From NCBI RefSeq assembly GCF_001613425.1, contig NZ_BDCI01000020.1, forward strand, positions 1 through 64,000: a stretch of DNA of 64,000 nucleotides, written 5' to 3'. The notes under the pieces are model-generated. The model did not search any database. It saw nothing but the letters and a program-made list of their open reading frames with translations, and was not told where the DNA came from. Positions 59,296 to 64,000 of this stretch are shown one piece after another. The position numbers were made by a program, and so were the translations under genes. The first letter of the stretch is position 1. Each line of letters begins with the position of its first letter. This DNA comes from Nocardia vulneris (GTDB lineage Bacteria > Actinomycetota > Actinomycetes > Mycobacteriales > Mycobacteriaceae).

Positions 59296-59790
59296 ATGGC
59301 AGGAGCCTCTACACCGGCGGTGCGTGTGCTGACCAAGGCGCGGGTCGAGCACCGTGTGCACGCCTACACCCACGATCCGCGGGCCGACTCGTTCGGGACC
59401 GAGGCGGTGGACGCGCTCGCGGACAGCATCAGGGTGGTCGCGGCGCAGATCTTCAAGACCTTGGTGCTCGAGCTGTCCACGGGAACGCTCGCGGTCGCCG
59501 TGCTGCCGGTGCCGAACACGTTGTCGCTCAAGGCCGCGGCGGCTGCGCTGGGGGCGCCGAAGGCGAGCATGGCGGACAAGGTGAAGGCCGAGCGGAGCAC
59601 CGGCTACGTGCTCGGCGGGATCTCCCCGCTCGGACAGCGCAAGCTGTTGCCGACGGTGATCGACGACTCCGCCCTGTCCTGGGACCGGATCCTGTGCAGC
59701 GCCGGACGGCGCGGGCTGGAGATCGAGGTGGCCCCGGCCGAGCTGATCCGGCTGGCCGCGGCGGTGACCGCCACGATACGGACGGTGTAA
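59296..59790 (+). CDS. ybaK: Cys-tRNA(Pro) deacylase, YbaK/EbsC family
   Basis: This 164-residue protein hydrolyses mischarged Cys-tRNA(Pro) and related aminoacyl-tRNAs. Landmarks are VHAYTHDPRADSFGTEAVDAL, QIFKTLVLEL (with the conserved Lys), NTLSLKAAAAALG and VLGGISPLGQRKLLPTVID, which include the GGxxPxG signature. Length matches the family. It diverges from sigH. Confidence 0.93.
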   Translation: MAGASTPAVRVLTKARVEHRVHAYTHDPRADSFGTEAVDALADSIRVVAAQIFKTLVLELSTGTLAVAVLPVPNTLSLKAAAAALGAPKASMADKVKAERSTGYVLGGISPLGQRKLLPTVIDDSALSWDRILCSAGRRGLEIEVAPAELIRLAAAVTATIRTV

Positions 59791-59862
59791 AACCGGGAAT
59801 TCGCGACAACCTGTGCGTCAATGGACGAGCCAGATTCGTCCGACTCGAGGATGTGATGCGAA

Positions 59863-60138
59863 ATGTCCGCGCCACTGCGTGTGCGCTCCATGATCGTCGC
59901 CCTGCTCGGAACCTTCGCCTTGGCCTGCGGCGTGGCGGCGCCGGGCAGCGCCGTGGCCCAGCCGGCCCCGCCCGCCGCGACCCAGATCGATGACGGCGCC
60001 ACCCAGAGCCCGGACAAGCAGGCCGACAAGGCCGAGAAACTCGGCGGCACCGTGACCACCAAGGTGATCGACCTGGTCACCGGCATCGTGAAATGCGGGT
60101 TGAACATCGCAAGCCCGTCGGTGAAGTGCTCGATCTGA
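59863..60138 (+). CDS. small secreted protein of unknown function
   Basis: This 91-residue protein begins with a Sec signal peptide (RSMIVALLGTFALACGVAAPG, cleavage probably after AVA near residue 32). The mature part is about 58 residues: an acidic, charged middle (DKQADKAEKLGG) and an amphipathic end (VIDLVTGIVKCGLNIASPSVKCSI) with two Cys that could form a disulfide. There is no known motif. It stands alone between ybaK and the convergent SRAP gene. Confidence 0.7.
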   Translation: MSAPLRVRSMIVALLGTFALACGVAAPGSAVAQPAPPAATQIDDGATQSPDKQADKAEKLGGTVTTKVIDLVTGIVKCGLNIASPSVKCSI

Positions 60139-60176
60139 CCGAGTCCTTCGGGTGACGAGTCGCAGAGCCGAGCGGA

Positions 60177-60959
60177 TCAGAGCAAGCTGATCTGCTCGGC
60201 TTCTTCCTTTTCCGACACCGGCGCGAGCAGTTCGGGCCCGTTGTTCTTCACGCTGTTCACCAGCGACGGGACCGGTCGCGCCACGATGCCCGCGATGACG
60301 TCCTCGCTGGGCGTCGCCAGCAGGCTCGCGGGCGCGGGGTGGTCCGGGTCGAGCCAGGCGTCCCAGTGTTGCTGCGGCATCGGCAGCGGCATCCGATCGT
60401 GGATGCGGGTCAGGTCGCCGATCGCGTCGGTGGTCAGGATGGCGCACGACAGCAGCGGCTCGCTGTCGGGCAGCGTGCGATCGCGCCAGACCGACCACAG
60501 CCCCGCCATGTACAACCGGGAGCCGTCGGCCTGCGCCATGAAGAACGGATGCTTGGCCACCTTGCCCTTGGCGCCCGCCTCGGGTTCGACCACCCATTCG
60601 TACCAACCGTCCATCGGCACCAGGCAGCGCCGGTACTTCACGGCGTCGCGGAACGAATTGGTGGTCGCGGCCTTGTCGGCCCGCGCGTTGAACAGCGGCT
60701 TGCCCTTCACCGGCACGCCCGGCTCGGCGGCCTTGGTCCACACCGGGATCAGGCCCCAGCGCATCCGGCGCAGGCGCAGTTTCGGCTCGTCGTCCTTGTG
60801 ACCGTGCTCGTGCCGCTCGACCACGGTGAGGATCTGGGTCGTCGGCGCGACGTTGTAATTGGTGTAGTTGCCCGCGCCCGCGGTGTCGGTCTCATCGATC
60901 GCATCCAGCTCGACCGCGAGCCGGCCGGGATCTGTCGTGGTCGCATATCGTCCGCACAT
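60177..60959 (-). CDS. SRAP domain protein (HMCES/YedK)
   Basis: This 260-residue protein forms a stable crosslink with abasic sites in single-stranded DNA through Cys2, exposed after Met removal (MCGRYATT). Other active-site landmarks are NYNVAPTT (Asn), FNARADKA (Arg), CLVPMDGWYEWV (with Glu) and IHDRMPLPM (His). Only residues from ATG 60959 are coding; the frame upstream is not. Position equals Rv3226c. Confidence 0.95.
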   Translation of the reverse strand: MCGRYATTTDPGRLAVELDAIDETDTAGAGNYTNYNVAPTTQILTVVERHEHGHKDDEPKLRLRRMRWGLIPVWTKAAEPGVPVKGKPLFNARADKAATTNSFRDAVKYRRCLVPMDGWYEWVVEPEAGAKGKVAKHPFFMAQADGSRLYMAGLWSVWRDRTLPDSEPLLSCAILTTDAIGDLTRIHDRMPLPMPQQHWDAWLDPDHPAPASLLATPSEDVIAGIVARPVPSLVNSVKNNGPELLAPVSEKEEAEQISLL

Positions 60960-60992
60960 ATCTCGATACTCCCACCCCGCACCGACAACCTC

Positions 60993-61009
60993 ATGGACAA
61001 TTGGTCCAT
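60993..61009. promoter_or_regulatory. operator-like palindrome ATGGAC-N5-GTCCAT
   Basis: ATGGACAATTGGTCCAT is a perfect 6-bp inverted repeat with a 5-base centre. It lies 34 bases from the SRAP start and 156 bases from the aldehyde dehydrogenase start, in the divergent gap, and has the usual size of a TetR- or MarR-type operator. Confidence 0.5.
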
Positions 61010-61023
61010 AGCTGGTGACCTGT

Positions 61024-61050
61024 TGAGAGTTTTGACCTAACATTCTCTCA
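61024..61050. promoter_or_regulatory. second dyad TGAGAG-N15-CTCTCA before the aldehyde dehydrogenase gene
   Basis: A perfect 6-bp inverted repeat with 15 bases between the arms lies 14 bases after the first palindrome. The centre is AT-rich and contains TAACAT, a possible -10 box for the dehydrogenase. The two dyads together suggest dual control. Confidence 0.4.
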
Positions 61051-61164
61051 GAGGATGGGGGTTCATCGTGCCCGTCCGCTGACGCATGCGCACCGACCGG
61101 CCACCGCCTGGACACCGCGGGCCCCGTCGCCCGAGCATCCACCGGCAAGAGGAGAAGACTCACC

Positions 61165-62673
61165 GTGACATCCACCGACATCAAACCGGCCGACCACGAC
61201 ACGGCACTCACGTCGGTCAATCCCGCCACGGGCGAGGTCATCGGCACGTACCCGATCGCCGACGAGGCGGCGGTGCAGGCGGCTGTGGCGAAGGCCAGGA
61301 CCGCCGCCGCCACCTGGGGCGCGCTGAGCTTCGACGAGCGGCGCACCCACCTGCTGCGCTGGTCGAGCCGGCTGGTCGCGGATTCGGACGAGTTCTGCAA
61401 GCTGATCCACGCCGAGAACGGCAAGCCGCTCGACGACGCCTTCCTCGAGCTGATGCTCGCGCTCGAGCACATCGCCTGGGCGGCCAAGAACGCCAAGAAG
61501 CTGCTCTCGCCGAAGAAGGTCGCACCCGGCGCGTTCATGTCGAACTTCGCCGCCCGGGTCGAGCAGCGCCCGCTCGGGGTCGTCGGCGTGATCGGCCCGT
61601 GGAACTATCCCGTCTACACCCCGAACGGATCGATCGGCTACGCGCTGGCCGCGGGCAACACCGTGGTGTTCAAGCCGAGCGAATACTCCACCGGCATCGG
61701 CAATTTCCTGGCCGAGGCGTTCGCCAAGGCCAATCCGGAACTGCCCGAAGGCGTGTTCATCACCATCAACGGTTACGGCGCGACCGGGGCGGCGCTGGTC
61801 AAGGCCGATATCGACAAGATCGCGTTCACCGGCTCCACCGCGACCGGTAAGCGGATCATGGCGGCGGCCGCCGAGAACCTGACCCCGGTGCTGCTCGAAT
61901 GCGGCGGCAAGGACGCGGTGATCGTCGCGGGTGACGCCGACGTGAAGGCCGCCGCCGACGCGGTCGCCTGGGGCGCCACCGCCAACAGCGGCCAGACCTG
62001 CGCAGGCGTGGAGCGGGTGTACGTCGACCGATCGGTGCGCGAGGAATTCGTCGCCGAGCTCAAGAAGATCCTGGAGAAGGTCGGCCCCGGCGAAGGCGAG
62101 GGCGCGGCGTACGGCCCGATGACCATGCCGAGCCAGATCGACATCGTGCGCAAGCACATCGACGACGCGCTGAAGAACGGCGGCACCGCCGTGCTCGGCG
62201 GCCCGGAATCGGTGAAGGCGCCGTTCATCGAACCGGTCGTGCTGCTCGACGTGGACGAGAACTCGCAGGCCGTGCAGGAGGAGACCTTCGGCCCGACGGT
62301 CACCATCCGCACCGTGAACGGCGTGGACGAGGCGGTCGAGCTGGCGAACAACAACCGGTACGGGCTGTCCTCGGCGGTCTACTCGAAGAAGAACGGGCTC
62401 GACATCGCGCGCAGGCTGCACGTCGGGGCCACCTCGGTGAACTCGGTGCTCGCCTTCGCGGCCATCCCCGGCCTGCCGTTCGGTGGCGTCCGCGACTCCG
62501 GCATCGGCCGCATCCACGGCGAACCGGGCCTGCGCGAGTTCTCCCGCCCGCACGCGATCGCGGTGCAGCGCTTCGCGATTCCCGGCATGGCGCTGCTCAG
62601 CTACTCGCGCACGCAGTCCACCATGAAGCTGCTGCGCAAGCTGGTCCCCTTCATCCACGGACGGCACAAGTAG
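61165..62673 (+). CDS. aldehyde dehydrogenase (NAD(P)-dependent)
   Basis: This 502-residue enzyme oxidises aldehydes to acids. Landmarks are GVIGPWNYP near residue 143, VFKPSEYS near 170, FTGSTATGKRI near 222, LLECGGKDA with the general base Glu and SGQTCAGVERVYVD with the nucleophile Cys near 277, and ETFGPTVTI near 373. Succinate-semialdehyde dehydrogenases are close, but the substrate is not fixed. The C-terminal RTQSTMKLLRKLVPF end could lie at the membrane. GTG 61165 is preceded by AGGAGAAG. Confidence 0.93.
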   Translation: MTSTDIKPADHDTALTSVNPATGEVIGTYPIADEAAVQAAVAKARTAAATWGALSFDERRTHLLRWSSRLVADSDEFCKLIHAENGKPLDDAFLELMLALEHIAWAAKNAKKLLSPKKVAPGAFMSNFAARVEQRPLGVVGVIGPWNYPVYTPNGSIGYALAAGNTVVFKPSEYSTGIGNFLAEAFAKANPELPEGVFITINGYGATGAALVKADIDKIAFTGSTATGKRIMAAAAENLTPVLLECGGKDAVIVAGDADVKAAADAVAWGATANSGQTCAGVERVYVDRSVREEFVAELKKILEKVGPGEGEGAAYGPMTMPSQIDIVRKHIDDALKNGGTAVLGGPESVKAPFIEPVVLLDVDENSQAVQEETFGPTVTIRTVNGVDEAVELANNNRYGLSSAVYSKKNGLDIARRLHVGATSVNSVLAFAAIPGLPFGGVRDSGIGRIHGEPGLREFSRPHAIAVQRFAIPGMALLSYSRTQSTMKLLRKLVPFIHGRHK

Positions 62674-62721
62674 CGAACACCGCCCGCGTGTCCGTCGGGG
62701 CGAGCTGAGAAGATGGAACAC

Positions 62722-64000
62722 GTGAGTTTCTGGCCAGCGCCCCATGTCGATGTCCCTGTGCACGCGACCGTGACCCTGCCCGGGTCGAAATCGATCACGA
62801 ACCGGGCATTGATCCTGGCTGCCCTGGCGGACGGGCCCTCGACCCTGTCCGGAGCGCTGCGCAGCCGCGACACCAATCTGATGATCGCGGCGCTCAGCGC
62901 GCTGGGCGCGGTCGTCGAGGGTGACGGGGACACGCTCACCGTCACCCCGGCCACGCTGCGCGGCGGCACCGTGGACTGCGGGCTCGCGGGCACCGTGATG
63001 CGGTTCCTGCCGCCGGTGGCCGCCCTGGCCGCGGGCGAGGTGGCCTTCGACGGCGACGCGCAGGCCCGGGTCCGCCCGCTCAGCACGATCCTGGCCGCGC
63101 TGCGCCACCTCGGCGCCGAAATCGACGGGGACGCACTGCCTTTCACGGTGCACGGCAAGGGCGGGCTGCGCGGCGGCACCGTCACCATCGACGCGTCCGG
63201 GTCCTCCCAGTTCGTCTCGGGTCTGCTGCTGTCCGCAGCCCGGTTCGACGAGGGCCTGACCGTGCACCACGACGGCAAGGCACTGCCCTCGATGCCGCAC
63301 ATCGAGATGACCGTCGAGATGCTGCGCCGCGCGGACGTGCAGGTGCAGACGCCCGCGGACAGCCGCCAGGCCCAGACCTGGGTCGTCACGCCGGGCCCGA
63401 TCCGCGCGGTGGAATGGGATGTCGAACCCGACCTGTCCAATGCGACACCGTTTCTCGCGGCCGCCGCGGTCACCGGCGGCGAGGTGCGCATCCCGCATTG
63501 GCCGCGGCTGACCACGCAGCCGGGCGACGTGATCCGGGAGATCCTGGTGCGGATGGGCGCCGAGGCGCGCATCTTCGACGGCGTGCTCACCGTGCAGGGA
63601 CCGGACAGGCTGGCCGGCATCGACATCGACCTGCACGACGTCGGCGAGCTCACGCCCACCGTCGCCGCGCTGGCCGCCCTGGCCGACTCCCCCTCCGTGC
63701 TGCGCGGCATCGCACACCTGCGCGGCCACGAAACCGACCGGCTCGCCGCGCTGTCCACCGAGATCAACCGGCTCGGCGGCAAGGTCACCGAGACCGAGGA
63801 CGGCCTCGAGATCGTGCCCGCCACGCTGCACGGCGGGCGCTGGCACTCCTACGCCGATCACCGGATGGCAACGGCCGGAGCCATTCTCGGCCTGCGCGTG
63901 CCCGGCATCGAGATCGAGGACATCGGCACCACCGCCAAGACGCTGCCGAATTTCGTCGCGCTGTGGCAGCAGATGCTCGACTCCACGTCCGCCGATCAGG
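62722..64000 (+). CDS. aroA: 3-phosphoshikimate 1-carboxyvinyltransferase (EPSP synthase), 3'-truncated
   Basis: The enzyme joins phosphoenolpyruvate to shikimate-3-phosphate in aromatic amino acid synthesis. Landmarks are TLPGSKSITNRALILAALA near residue 19, LAGTVMRFLPP near 92, SGSSQFVSG near 160, DLHDVGELTPTVAALA near 306, HLRGHETDRLAAL and SYADHRMATAGA near 375. GTG 62722 gives MSFWPAP, like the start of M. tuberculosis AroA; an in-frame ATG at 62713 would add three residues. 426 residues are visible, so only about 10-25 are lost at the window's edge. Confidence 0.97.
   Translation, partial: MSFWPAPHVDVPVHATVTLPGSKSITNRALILAALADGPSTLSGALRSRDTNLMIAALSALGAVVEGDGDTLTVTPATLRGGTVDCGLAGTVMRFLPPVAALAAGEVAFDGDAQARVRPLSTILAALRHLGAEIDGDALPFTVHGKGGLRGGTVTIDASGSSQFVSGLLLSAARFDEGLTVHHDGKALPSMPHIEMTVEMLRRADVQVQTPADSRQAQTWVVTPGPIRAVEWDVEPDLSNATPFLAAAAVTGGEVRIPHWPRLTTQPGDVIREILVRMGAEARIFDGVLTVQGPDRLAGIDIDLHDVGELTPTVAALAALADSPSVLRGIAHLRGHETDRLAALSTEINRLGGKVTETEDGLEIVPATLHGGRWHSYADHRMATAGAILGLRVPGIEIEDIGTTAKTLPNFVALWQQMLDSTSADQ

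Noticed and set aside
61063..63861. 932-codon minus-strand frame opposite the aldehyde dehydrogenase and aroA genes
   Set aside because: Antisense to two clearly recognised genes, with low-complexity Arg/Gly/His/Val-rich sequence and no motif.

Overview
The window is high-GC actinobacterial chromosome, most likely Nocardia or a close mycolic-acid-producing relative. The evidence is an antigen-85-like esterase, a WhiB1 gene, a sigma-H/zinc anti-sigma pair, the 24-residue ribosomal protein bL37, and a right half (about 38.7-64 kb) that follows, from memory, the gene order of Mycobacterium tuberculosis Rv3205c-Rv3227. Many starts show a TANNNT box 6-7 nt before the start codon, the usual layout of leaderless actinobacterial transcripts. 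I saw no tRNA, rRNA, CRISPR array, prophage or transposase gene.

Left part (1-10.7 kb): a truncated alpha/beta hydrolase, an alkyltransferase-like protein, a two-domain VOC protein, a fused MobA-MoeA molybdenum cofactor enzyme, a methyltransferase, a tiny Q/N-rich protein, an arylsulfatase, a DUF1330 protein, and a tightly overlapping methionine salvage operon (mtnA-mtnB fusion, mtnD, mtnC).

Middle part (10.7-38.7 kb): narGHJI for respiratory nitrate reductase, then an accessory stretch with a YdeI-like protein, a PhnB-like VOC protein, an ANT(6)-type nucleotidyltransferase, a HigBA-type toxin-antitoxin pair, a secreted cupin, a Tat-exported purple acid phosphatase and a TfoX-like protein. 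A possible small biosynthetic operon follows: a one-module C-A-T-TE NRPS, a DUF6875-like protein and an Ag85-like esterase. Next is the nitrite assimilation block: nirB-nirD-nnaR-sirB on the minus strand with a GlnR-type box upstream, an MFS/GntR divergent pair, and narK. Nitrate uptake (NarK), reduction (NarGHI), nitrite reduction (NirBD), siroheme supply (SirB, uroporphyrinogen-III-synthase-like NnaR) and molybdopterin supply (MobA-MoeA, MoeZ) are thus largely collected in about 40 kb.

Right part (38.7-64 kb): conserved core genes: TIGR02569-like protein, moeZ, DUF3152, TetR regulator, DUF3107, yceI with an XRE regulator, a ferritin-like protein, a PHA-synthase-like hydrolase, a SCO6745-like protein, rhlE, a beta-propeller membrane protein, a nitroreductase-fold protein, a histidine phosphatase, a GNAT, endonuclease V, a membrane protein, a 168-bp palindromic element, a diacylglycerol-kinase-like enzyme, whiB1 with a CRP-type site, a PdtaS-like kinase, a biotinyl protein, bL37, rsrA/sigH with a self-recognised promoter, a YbaK deacylase, a small secreted protein, an SRAP/HMCES protein, an aldehyde dehydrogenase and a 3'-truncated aroA.
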